The notes beneath the pieces are model-generated. The model was not told the DNA's origin. It saw only the letters and a program-made list of their open reading frames with translations, and made no database searches. Shown one piece after another: positions 35,037 to 42,947 of a stretch of DNA of 64,000 nucleotides (its first letter is position 1; every line of letters begins with the position of its first letter). The DNA is from VBAS01 sp964581455 (GTDB taxonomy: Bacteria > Bacteroidota > Bacteroidia > Chitinophagales > Chitinophagaceae), in NCBI GenBank assembly GCA_964581455.1, contig CAZOOT010000002.1:16178-80177 (forward strand). The letters run 5' to 3'. The position numbers and the translations under genes were made by a program.

Positions 35037-36074
35037 TTACAAAGATTTGTTTTTAAGAGAAGATTCGCGGATGACTAAATCCGATCGAAGGATGATAGTA
35101 TTTGTAATTTTAATGTTTGACACGCCATTAAGATGATTAATCAGACTATTTACTGCTGCTTCGCCCACATCATATCCTGAATAATTAACGGTAGTTAGAT
35201 TGGGTTCTATTATTTTACTAATCGGGTCGTCATTGAAACCCGCGAATGCAATTTCTTCTGGAATTTTTATACCCTTTTCTTTAAGCTTTATCATACAAAA
35301 AACAGCAGCGGTGTCATTTGATGAAAAAACTCCATCAGGCTTTTTCCCCCCCATTTTCAGAATTATTTCGGCTGCTTCAGTACCAGCTGCTTCATTTAGT
35401 TTGCTTAAATAGACTAATTTTTCTTCAAAAATAATCTTATTGTCACGAAGGGCTTGTTTATATCCCTTTAGTCTATCTGAATAAACATTTCTCAGGAGGT
35501 TGCCTCCAAGATGCATAATTCGTCTGCAACCCTGTTCTATCAAGTGTTTGGTAATATCGTATGCTGCTTTATAGTTATCTATTACGATACTGGTGCTATC
35601 ATTATGAGGAAAGATCCGGTCAAAGAAAACTACCGGAATTTTCTTTTTAAAAAAGGGAACAAAGTGATCTATGTTCTCGGTATCATAAGCCAGAGAGACA
35701 AGTAGCCCATCAACTCTTTTATTAAACATGGTATATGCATTGGCAATTTCTTTTTTTGAACTTTCAAGTGACTGGCTGATAATCAGGTTATAATTTTCTT
35801 TACTGGCAGCATCTTCCATGCCTGCAAGTACTGAAGACATAAAATAACTATTCAAACGGGGAACGATAATGCCAATAGTATGTGTCTTCTTTGAACGTAA
35901 ACTACTGGCGAAAGTATTTGAACGATAACCCAATAGCCTGGCAGTCTCTACAATTTTTTTTCGGGTATTCTTATTTATAGTTGGATGATCTTTCAGGCCC
36001 CTGCTGACTGTAGTAGCAGAAATACTTAAGTATTTTGCTATATCATAAATTGTAATTTCTTTATCCGGGGACAT
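35037..36074 (-). CDS. LacI-family transcriptional regulator, paralogue 2
   Basis: A 345-residue regulator with the LacI helix-turn-helix (ITIYDIAKYLSISATTVSRG) and hinge (ASSLRSKKTHTIGII), followed by a sugar-binding-like effector domain. It is paralogous to the gene 39 bases downstream; the recognition-helix residues before TVSR differ (AT here, TA there). It is divergently oriented from susC-1, and the 354-base region between them holds the cre-like palindrome at 36109-36126. It is therefore the likely local repressor or activator of both the SusCD operon and the minus-strand enzyme block. The effector is unknown. Confidence 0.92.
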   Translation of the reverse strand: MSPDKEITIYDIAKYLSISATTVSRGLKDHPTINKNTRKKIVETARLLGYRSNTFASSLRSKKTHTIGIIVPRLNSYFMSSVLAGMEDAASKENYNLIISQSLESSKKEIANAYTMFNKRVDGLLVSLAYDTENIDHFVPFFKKKIPVVFFDRIFPHNDSTSIVIDNYKAAYDITKHLIEQGCRRIMHLGGNLLRNVYSDRLKGYKQALRDNKIIFEEKLVYLSKLNEAAGTEAAEIILKMGGKKPDGVFSSNDTAAVFCMIKLKEKGIKIPEEIAFAGFNDDPISKIIEPNLTTVNYSGYDVGEAAVNSLINHLNGVSNIKITNTIILRSDLVIRESSLKNKSL

Positions 36075-36108
36075 TTTACAAATAAAGGCCAGATTTATTT
36101 AAAAAAAA

Positions 36109-36126
36109 ATTGCAATCGGTTGCAAT
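36109..36126. promoter_or_regulatory. Putative LacI-family operator in front of susC-1
   Basis: ATTGCAATCGGTTGCAAT is an 18-base palindrome with one mismatched base pair flanking the central CG. Its inner 14 bases are identical to the site at 35000-35013. Its right half contains the GTTG that serves as the -33 element of a plus-strand promoter candidate, so a bound repressor would exclude RNA polymerase. It is also 34 bases upstream of the divergent LacI paralogue 2 start. Confidence 0.75.
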
Positions 36127-36149
36127 TATAAATAAAACACTTATATTCG
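36119..36149 (+). promoter_or_regulatory. Bacteroidota-type promoter candidate for susC-1
   Basis: GTTG at 36119-36122, a 19-base spacer and TATATTCG at 36142-36149 fit the Bacteroidota housekeeping pattern TTTG-N19-TAnnTTTG with one mismatch in each box. Transcription would start near 36156. Confidence 0.45.
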
Positions 36150-36428
36150 TTATGCAATTCTTCAGTTTCTGCAATGTGAATTGATAAAATTGCCCATATA
36201 ACTTAACTGCTGCTATATGCTAAAAAAGAAACTTTGTGAGTTAACCACAGATTTGTTGTTTAGAAATTCACCTGCAACACATAGCCAGTTTCCATTCTTC
36301 TTCTCATATTTCTACATTTATAAATTTGGTTCGATACAATCTGTATCCCGGGATATTAATATCAGTAATATGATTACTGGGAATCTTAACAATACATCTA
36401 AAATTTTTCAATTGCCAAAAAGACTATT

Positions 36429-39400
36429 ATGAAACAAACTGCAAGTCTCAAAAAACAATTTCTGATGAGTGGAGGTTCACGTAAACCCCTCTTATTTGCA
36501 GCAGCATTTATGCTCTTATTATTAATGATAACCGGTAATGTTTTGGCACAAAATATTACCGTCAGAGGCCGGGTGGTTCATGAAAACGGACAAGCTGTAC
36601 AAAGGCCTTCTGTTTCATTAAAAGGTTCTACTACAGGGGTAACCGGAGATGATGAAGGAAACTTTTCAATTTCTGTTCCCGGTAATGGCACACTGATTAT
36701 TTCTGCTGTTGATTTTGTAACACAGGAAATAAAAGTCAATAACAGAACTTCTCTTTCGATAACATTAGTATCATTGGAAAAAAGTTTGGGAGAAGTAATT
36801 ATTACAGGTTACGGAATTTCACAACGGAAAAAAGACGTTACAGGCTCTGTGGTTTCTGTAGGAGAAAAAGCATTGGATGAAGTTCGAAGTAATAATCTTA
36901 CGATGGCATTGCAGGGTCGCGCAGCGGGTGTTGATATAGCGAGAACAGGAGTAAGACCTGGTTCAAGCGGACAGATACGTATCCGCGGAAACAGAAGCTT
37001 AACAGGAGGAAATGATCCTTTGCTTGTAGTTGATGGCTTTCCATTTTTTGGAAGCATAAACGATTTAAATATGGACGATGTTTCAAACGTAGATATTTTG
37101 AAGGATGCTTCCGCAACTGCGATCTATGGTTCTCAGGGTTCAAATGGAGTAATTATTATAACTACAAAGAGAGGAAAAACAGGCCCACCAGTTATTACTT
37201 ATAATACTTCCTTGGGATGGAGTCAGGTAATTGATGAATTTCCTATGTTTAATGGGGAGGAGTATTACGCTTTCAAAGCAGAATCCAGGTATGGCGGAAC
37301 TGCTACAGGGCCAGCTGTTTTTTCTCCTGCAGAACTGGAAGGCAAGGCAAATGGCACCAACACAAACTGGCAAAGTTTACTTTATAAAAAAGGGTTCGTT
37401 CAAACTCATGATCTAAGTCTTTCTGGTGGTACAGATCTTACACAATATGGAATTGGAATCAGCTACCTTAACCAGGAAGGAATCATTCCTCTGGTTGGAT
37501 TTGAACGGTTTTCAATAAGAGCAACTATTGATCAGAAAATTGGTAAGAGAATTAAGATAGGCTTAAACACGATGAATACCTTAAGTTATACTGATGGTGA
37601 TGGCGTAAATCCAATGTACAATACTTTGGCATTAAGTCCGCTTACATCGCCTTATCTTCCTGATGGTTCAATAAATGTTCAGCCTATGGTTGGTCATCAG
37701 GATGTTGGTTTCAGATTAAATCCGTTAACATTAACCAATAAAGATGCAGTATATGATACCAGAAGAAGACTAAGAACGTACAATACATTATATGGCGAGT
37801 TACAAATTGTCCAGGGTTTAAAATACAGAATCAATTTACAGTTAGATATCCGCCAGGACAATTATGGGACTTATCGCGGAGCCAATACAATTCTTACTGG
37901 AAGCTCCAGCACGCCATTTCTATCCAATACGGCATCTACCGAAAACGGAGAAGCCTGGAATTATGATATATACCATCAGGTGTCCTATGACAAAACCATT
38001 GCAAATAAGCACAGGATAAATTTTACCGGATTATTTGAAGTACAGGAAGGTCAATCAAAGAGTTCCGCTTACAGTGGTACGGGTATTCCGGCAGATTATG
38101 TACAAAATACCAACCCGGCTCTTTTCAGTAGCGTTATTACCGGTTCTGGTAGTTATTCCCGATCAGGTTTATTGTCTTATATGGGACGCTTGAATTATTC
38201 GTTTAGCAGCAAGTATAATCTTACAGCTACTTTTCGCAGAGATGGTTCCTCCCGACTGGCAGAGGGAAACAAATGGACAAATTATCCGGCTTTGGCAGCA
38301 AGTTGGAATGCTTCCGATGAATCTTTTCTTCAAAATGTAAACTGGCTTTCGAATCTTAAATTAAGAGTTGGTTGGGGAAAATCTTCTAATCAGGCAGTAC
38401 AACCTTATTCAACATTAGGCGGATTGTCTTCAAATAATTACAATTTTGGAAATACAACTGTTGCAGGAAATTTTGTTAGCCAGCTCCCTAATCCGAATTT
38501 AAAATGGGAAACTACTACCGTTTCCAATTTTGGTTTGGATTTTGGTTTATTCAGTAACCGTATTACAGGATCATTGGATATTTATGATGCTGATACAAAA
38601 GATATATTGGTTGCTAAATCTTTACCAATAAGTAACGGAGCAAATAGTATTATCACCAATGCGGCAAGTACTTCCAGTAAGGGAATGGAAATTGTTCTTA
38701 GTAGTATTAATATAGATACCAAAGGAGGATTTAAATGGTCCACAGATTTGAACTGGAGTTATAACCGTGAAAAAATTACAGCACTGGAAGAACCAGGCAA
38801 AACACAGGATGTAGGAAATGGATGGTTTGTCGGACAACCGCTTACTGTAATTTATGATTTTAAAAAGATCGGAATATGGCAAACAAAAGATGCAGCAACA
38901 ATTGCTCTTTATGGTGCGCCACAAGCCCCTGGCCGGATAAGAGTACAGGATGTAAACAATGATAATAAGATTAATGCAGATGATATACAGGTGCTTGGAA
39001 GTTCACAACCCCAATGGGTTGCAGGTATAACAAACCGGTTTGAGTATAAGAATTTTGATATGGCTGTTGTTGCTTTCGCCAGATGGGGTGGTATGGTTAC
39101 AGCAACTTATTTCCAGTCAAACAACGGCGGTAGCGGAGGGTATGCATTTTTTATGCAGGCAAGAGTAAATCAGTGGAAAGTGGATTACTGGACTCCTAAT
39201 AACCCAACTAATGCTTTTCCACATCCTGAAGGTCAGGCTCTCAATGATAATTATCATTCTACTTTAGGATATTTCGATGGAAGTTTTGTTAGGGTAAGAA
39301 GTATAAACTTTGGATACACAATACCGGCAAAATTTTTATCCAGAGCCGGTATAAGTTCTGCAAGAGTATTTGCATCAGTAAACAATCCGTTTATTATTTA

Positions 39401-39569
39401 TGCCCCAATTGTCAGAGATGGTTATGCAATTGATCCTGAAGGAACAGGTTTTGGAGGAGCATTGGGAGCTCAGGGTGGTGGTACTGCCACACCGGGCCGG
39501 TCAATTACATTAGGAATCAATACACCTCCGACAAGAGAATTTACATTCGGTATCAGTTTGAAATTATAA
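36429..39569 (+). CDS. SusC/RagA-family TonB-dependent outer-membrane transporter 1
   Basis: A 1046-residue outer-membrane protein. An N-terminal leader (hydrophobic stretch about 22-40, ending VLAQ) is followed by a carboxypeptidase-regulatory-like domain (ITVRGRVVHENGQ to about 112). The TonB plug has IITGYGISQRKKDVTGSV and ILKDASATAIYGSQGSNGVIIITTKRG. A beta-barrel runs to the C-terminal TFGISLKL. SusC proteins import glycan fragments with a SusD lid, powered by TonB. The SusD partner starts 19 bases downstream. The divergent LacI gene and the operator upstream point to sugar-responsive control. In this locus xylo-oligosaccharides are the expected cargo. Confidence 0.95.
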   Translation: MKQTASLKKQFLMSGGSRKPLLFAAAFMLLLLMITGNVLAQNITVRGRVVHENGQAVQRPSVSLKGSTTGVTGDDEGNFSISVPGNGTLIISAVDFVTQEIKVNNRTSLSITLVSLEKSLGEVIITGYGISQRKKDVTGSVVSVGEKALDEVRSNNLTMALQGRAAGVDIARTGVRPGSSGQIRIRGNRSLTGGNDPLLVVDGFPFFGSINDLNMDDVSNVDILKDASATAIYGSQGSNGVIIITTKRGKTGPPVITYNTSLGWSQVIDEFPMFNGEEYYAFKAESRYGGTATGPAVFSPAELEGKANGTNTNWQSLLYKKGFVQTHDLSLSGGTDLTQYGIGISYLNQEGIIPLVGFERFSIRATIDQKIGKRIKIGLNTMNTLSYTDGDGVNPMYNTLALSPLTSPYLPDGSINVQPMVGHQDVGFRLNPLTLTNKDAVYDTRRRLRTYNTLYGELQIVQGLKYRINLQLDIRQDNYGTYRGANTILTGSSSTPFLSNTASTENGEAWNYDIYHQVSYDKTIANKHRINFTGLFEVQEGQSKSSAYSGTGIPADYVQNTNPALFSSVITGSGSYSRSGLLSYMGRLNYSFSSKYNLTATFRRDGSSRLAEGNKWTNYPALAASWNASDESFLQNVNWLSNLKLRVGWGKSSNQAVQPYSTLGGLSSNNYNFGNTTVAGNFVSQLPNPNLKWETTTVSNFGLDFGLFSNRITGSLDIYDADTKDILVAKSLPISNGANSIITNAASTSSKGMEIVLSSINIDTKGGFKWSTDLNWSYNREKITALEEPGKTQDVGNGWFVGQPLTVIYDFKKIGIWQTKDAATIALYGAPQAPGRIRVQDVNNDNKINADDIQVLGSSQPQWVAGITNRFEYKNFDMAVVAFARWGGMVTATYFQSNNGGSGGYAFFMQARVNQWKVDYWTPNNPTNAFPHPEGQALNDNYHSTLGYFDGSFVRVRSINFGYTIPAKFLSRAGISSARVFASVNNPFIIYAPIVRDGYAIDPEGTGFGGALGAQGGGTATPGRSITLGINTPPTREFTFGISLKL

Positions 39570-39588
39570 TAATTTAAAAAAATATATT

Positions 39589-41403
39589 ATGAAAGGTTTA
39601 AATAAAATAACATTGTTCTTTTTGACAGGTGCAATGTTTATCACCATAAGTTGTGGCAGGGTTCTGGATGAATCAAACAGATCCAATATCCAACCGGATT
39701 ATTTTAAAACTCCCGGAGGAATTGATGCCGCAGTAATAGGTGCATACTCTAATATACGTAACTGGTACTGCCAGGAAGGTATGTGTTATAACAGTATGAT
39801 CGGAACCGATGAACATATACCGGGTTTTGGTACCAGCGGAAACTTTCACACTTATACCCTTCAAACAAGTGATGGTGCTATTCAATCAATCTGGGATTGG
39901 TCTTATAGATCGATCAACAGTTGTAATGGTGTCATTGAATTTGCCTCCCAGGCAGGTGTATCCCAGGCCGATGCTACCAGGCTAACAGCTGAAGCAAAAT
40001 TTCTGAGAGCATATTTTTATTTCACACTTGTTCAAACATTTGGTGATGTAAGTATAAATACAGCATTCGCATCAAGCCCATCAACTTCAGCGAAACGTGA
40101 ACCAATTGCTGCTGTATATGATTTAATCGTAAAAGACCTGACAGAAGCGATTGCTGATTTACCGTTTAAAGCAAATCCGACCCCTGGCCGTGCTGCCAAG
40201 GGAGTTGCTAAACATTTATTGGCAAAAGTATATTTAACCAGGGGTTGGTCATCAGCAGCAAAACCTTCTGATTTCACTGATGCATATAATGCTGCCCTTG
40301 ATCTGATAAATAACAAAGCACTTTATGGTAATGGCAGTGGTACACTTGATCTCTGGCAGGACTTTGAAGATGTTTTTAAAGAAGGAAATGAATATGGAAG
40401 AGAAATATTATGGGTAGTGGATAGAAATACAGATCCCAAAGGTGCAGAAACAACAGGTTTTGGTACTGGTAATCCGGGTGGAAAATTTAATGGTTCACTT
40501 TTTTATCAGAGGCCAAACTACCCAATTTTCAATACCAATATAAATACAGGAATTACCGGTGCTCCGTCAATCAATGCCAATCCCGTAGACAGGGATATAT
40601 TAAACGGCAGACCGTTTGGCCGGGTTCGCCCAACAAATTATGCTTTAGGAACTGCATTTTCAGATAAAGCCAATGACTCAAGATATGAAAAAACATTTCA
40701 GACATTTTGGATTTTTAATCGTCCGGGACCACTAACAAGCGGGGCACCTGTAAACATTACAGTTACCAGGGCTGCCGATATTAACAATCCAATGGGCCCG
40801 CTTGCAACTTATACCTGGGTGAAAAATGTTGATACTGCAATTAAACTATGGCCAACAAACACAATTACAGAAGCAGACAGAAGAGTTTCCAAAGCTATTA
40901 TTGTATTACCAAGCCAGTATGATGTTAACTTCTTTCCTCCTATGAAGAAACATGATGATATTACAAAATTACACACCAATGATGCATCAGACAGACCTTT
41001 TATCCTGATGCGTTTTGCAGAAACTTATCTGATTGCTGCTGAAGCAGCTTTTAAAGCAGGTAATTCTGTCAATGCTGCCAATATGATCAATGTTCTTCGT
41101 ACCCGTGCTGCATTCAGAAAAACAAATACCACAGCACAAAATGCAGCAGCAGCTGCAGCCCTGCAAGTGACACCTGCACAAATAACACTGGATTTTATTC
41201 TTGATGAACGTACTAGAGAATTGTTTGGAGAATGGACACGTTGGTATGATCTGGTAAGGACAAAAACTTTACAATCCAGATTGGCGACTTATAACCCAAT
41301 TGCAAATTTTAATCCTGCGAGAGATTATTTAAGACCGATTCCACAAAGCCAGATTAACCTGGTGACTACAGGTCCTAAATATCCGCAAAACCCAGGCTAT
41401 TAA
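39589..41403 (+). CDS. SusD/RagB-family surface glycan-binding lipoprotein 1
   Basis: A 604-residue lipoprotein (leader ending TISCGRVLDE, Cys at about residue 22). It has the SusD pattern of tetratricopeptide-like helices: AEAKFLRAYFYFTLVQTFGDV, GVAKHLLAKVYLTRGW, and RFAETYLIAAEAAFKAG with FILDERTRELFGEWTRWYDLVRT near the end. It forms the lid of the SusC transporter encoded just upstream and binds the incoming glycan. A strong terminator-like hairpin follows 28 bases after its stop codon, so the SusCD pair may be transcribed at a higher level than the genes beyond. Confidence 0.95.
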   Translation: MKGLNKITLFFLTGAMFITISCGRVLDESNRSNIQPDYFKTPGGIDAAVIGAYSNIRNWYCQEGMCYNSMIGTDEHIPGFGTSGNFHTYTLQTSDGAIQSIWDWSYRSINSCNGVIEFASQAGVSQADATRLTAEAKFLRAYFYFTLVQTFGDVSINTAFASSPSTSAKREPIAAVYDLIVKDLTEAIADLPFKANPTPGRAAKGVAKHLLAKVYLTRGWSSAAKPSDFTDAYNAALDLINNKALYGNGSGTLDLWQDFEDVFKEGNEYGREILWVVDRNTDPKGAETTGFGTGNPGGKFNGSLFYQRPNYPIFNTNINTGITGAPSINANPVDRDILNGRPFGRVRPTNYALGTAFSDKANDSRYEKTFQTFWIFNRPGPLTSGAPVNITVTRAADINNPMGPLATYTWVKNVDTAIKLWPTNTITEADRRVSKAIIVLPSQYDVNFFPPMKKHDDITKLHTNDASDRPFILMRFAETYLIAAEAAFKAGNSVNAANMINVLRTRAAFRKTNTTAQNAAAAAALQVTPAQITLDFILDERTRELFGEWTRWYDLVRTKTLQSRLATYNPIANFNPARDYLRPIPQSQINLVTTGPKYPQNPGY

Positions 41404-41431
41404 TAATTTTTGGAAGTAAGCAGTTAGTAAA

Positions 41432-41475
41432 AAACCGGGGATTAAGATATATATCGTCCCCGGTTTAATTTTTCT
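41432..41475 (+). terminator. Rho-independent terminator-like hairpin after susD-1
   Basis: A perfect 10-base stem, AAACCGGGGA at 41432-41441 and TCCCCGGTTT at 41457-41466, with a 15-base loop, followed by AATTTTTC. It stands between susD-1 and the haloperoxidase-like gene, which begins 15 bases after the T-run. Confidence 0.78.
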
Positions 41476-41489
41476 TAGAACTAAAGCTT

Positions 41490-42947
41490 ATGAAATTGAG
41501 TATCAGATTTATTTTTTTTCTTTTTTTATTTACCGGTTGTAAGTTTAAAAATTTTTCAGAAGAAAAATCAGGTGAGAATAATCTTGCCTATAAATGGGGA
41601 CAATGTGCACTGGAAGCTACTGCAAATAATACAGAATTGTTCAGGCCAAGGCCAACAATAACTTCAAGATTTCTTGCATTGGTTTGGACGGCGGTTTTCG
41701 ATGCCTGGTCACGATATGATTCAGTTGCCGTTCCTGTATATTTAAAAATGGTGGAGAGGCAACCCGAAAAAGAACGTTCATTAAAAAACAAAGAAATTGC
41801 GATCAGCTATGCTGCTTATCGTACTTTGATGGAATACTATTCTCATGACTCAGCAATGCTAACTGATAAAATGATTGAATTTGGATTTGACCCGTCAAAT
41901 ACCTCACTTGATCCGGCATCACCAGTAGGCATTGGCAATCTTTCTGCCCTGTCAGTTATTAAAGCAAGACTTAATGATGGTTCTAATCAAACAGGGAAAA
42001 TGTCCGGATCAGATGGCAGCCCTTACGCTGATTATACCGGGTATAAACCAGTAAACTCTGCTGATAAACTAACCGATCTGAAACGTTGGCAACCAAAATA
42101 CTTTTCTGATGGAAAAGGAGGAAAATTTGCACCGGGATGTCTGACTCCACATTGGAATAAAGTAGCACCTTTGTTACTTGATTCTGCAAATCAATTCAGA
42201 CCTGAACCTCCGCCAGCTATTGGCTCAGATCAATTATTAAAAGAAGTGAAAGAAGTCATACAACTTCAGGCCAACCTTACTAATAAGCAAAAAGCATTGG
42301 TTGAGTTTATGAGAGATGGTCCAAAATCAGTTCAGCAGGCAGGACATTGGTTCATCTTTGCACAAAACGTTTCAGTAAGAGATAAACATACATTAGATGA
42401 TGATATAAAAATGTATTTTTTGGTTGAAGCGGCAGCTATGGATGCCTTTATTGCCTGCTGGGACTCAAAAATGCATTATGACTTTGCCAGGCCTTATGCA
42501 TTAATTCATGAGTATTTCAAAAATCAGGTTATTAAAGGATGGGGTGGACCCGAGAAGGGAATGATCCAATTGGAGGGTCAGGATTGGCGGCCTTATTCAC
42601 CCGAAACTTTTTTATGTCCACCGTTTCCCAGTTACGTGTCCGGGCATAGTACAGTAAGTGGCGCCTGTTCAGAAGTACTAAGGTTTTTTACAGGGAATGA
42701 TTATTTTGGTGAAAAAGTAATTCGCAATCCCGGAGAGTTCACAGAGCCAGATCATACTGCTGATCCGGTTACGCTGCATCTAACCAGTTTCACCGAAACA
42801 GCAAATATGGCTGGTATATCCCGTGTCCTTGGCGGCTATCATATACAGGCAGATAATATAGAAGGGTTGAAACTTGGCAGAAGTGTCGCATCAATTGTTT
42901 GGAAAAAGTACCAATTTTATGTTAATGGAAAAAGTAGTGAAAAATGA
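41490..42947 (+). CDS. Vanadium-dependent haloperoxidase / PAP2-superfamily lipoprotein
   Basis: A 485-residue lipoprotein (LFLFTGCKF, Cys at about residue 17). The complete vanadate/phosphate-binding signature is present: Lys327 in KMHYDFARP (Kx6RP), PSYVSGH with His at about 385, and SRVLGGYHIQAD (SRx5Hx3D) with His at about 451. Members are vanadium haloperoxidases or acid phosphatases; the two cannot be separated by these motifs alone. The length fits the long bacterial haloperoxidase-like group rather than small PAP2 phosphatases. The stop overlaps the start of the next gene (ATGA), so it is coupled to the FG-GAP/ASPIC lipoprotein. It is separated from susD-1 by a terminator. Confidence 0.85.
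   Translation: MKLSIRFIFFLFLFTGCKFKNFSEEKSGENNLAYKWGQCALEATANNTELFRPRPTITSRFLALVWTAVFDAWSRYDSVAVPVYLKMVERQPEKERSLKNKEIAISYAAYRTLMEYYSHDSAMLTDKMIEFGFDPSNTSLDPASPVGIGNLSALSVIKARLNDGSNQTGKMSGSDGSPYADYTGYKPVNSADKLTDLKRWQPKYFSDGKGGKFAPGCLTPHWNKVAPLLLDSANQFRPEPPPAIGSDQLLKEVKEVIQLQANLTNKQKALVEFMRDGPKSVQQAGHWFIFAQNVSVRDKHTLDDDIKMYFLVEAAAMDAFIACWDSKMHYDFARPYALIHEYFKNQVIKGWGGPEKGMIQLEGQDWRPYSPETFLCPPFPSYVSGHSTVSGACSEVLRFFTGNDYFGEKVIRNPGEFTEPDHTADPVTLHLTSFTETANMAGISRVLGGYHIQADNIEGLKLGRSVASIVWKKYQFYVNGKSSEK

Larger units (their letters stand above)
36075..36428. promoter_or_regulatory. Divergent regulatory region between LacI paralogue 2 and susC-1
   Basis: This 354-base region carries no gene. From the left it holds the LacI-type operator at 36109-36126, then a plus-strand promoter candidate with GTTG at 36119-36122, a 19-base spacer and TATATTCG at 36142-36149. 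A second -7-like box, TAAATTTG, at 36321-36328 has a poor -33 partner. Three back-to-back palindromes occupy 36345-36379. If the first promoter is used, the susC-1 leader is about 270 bases long. Confidence 0.6.
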
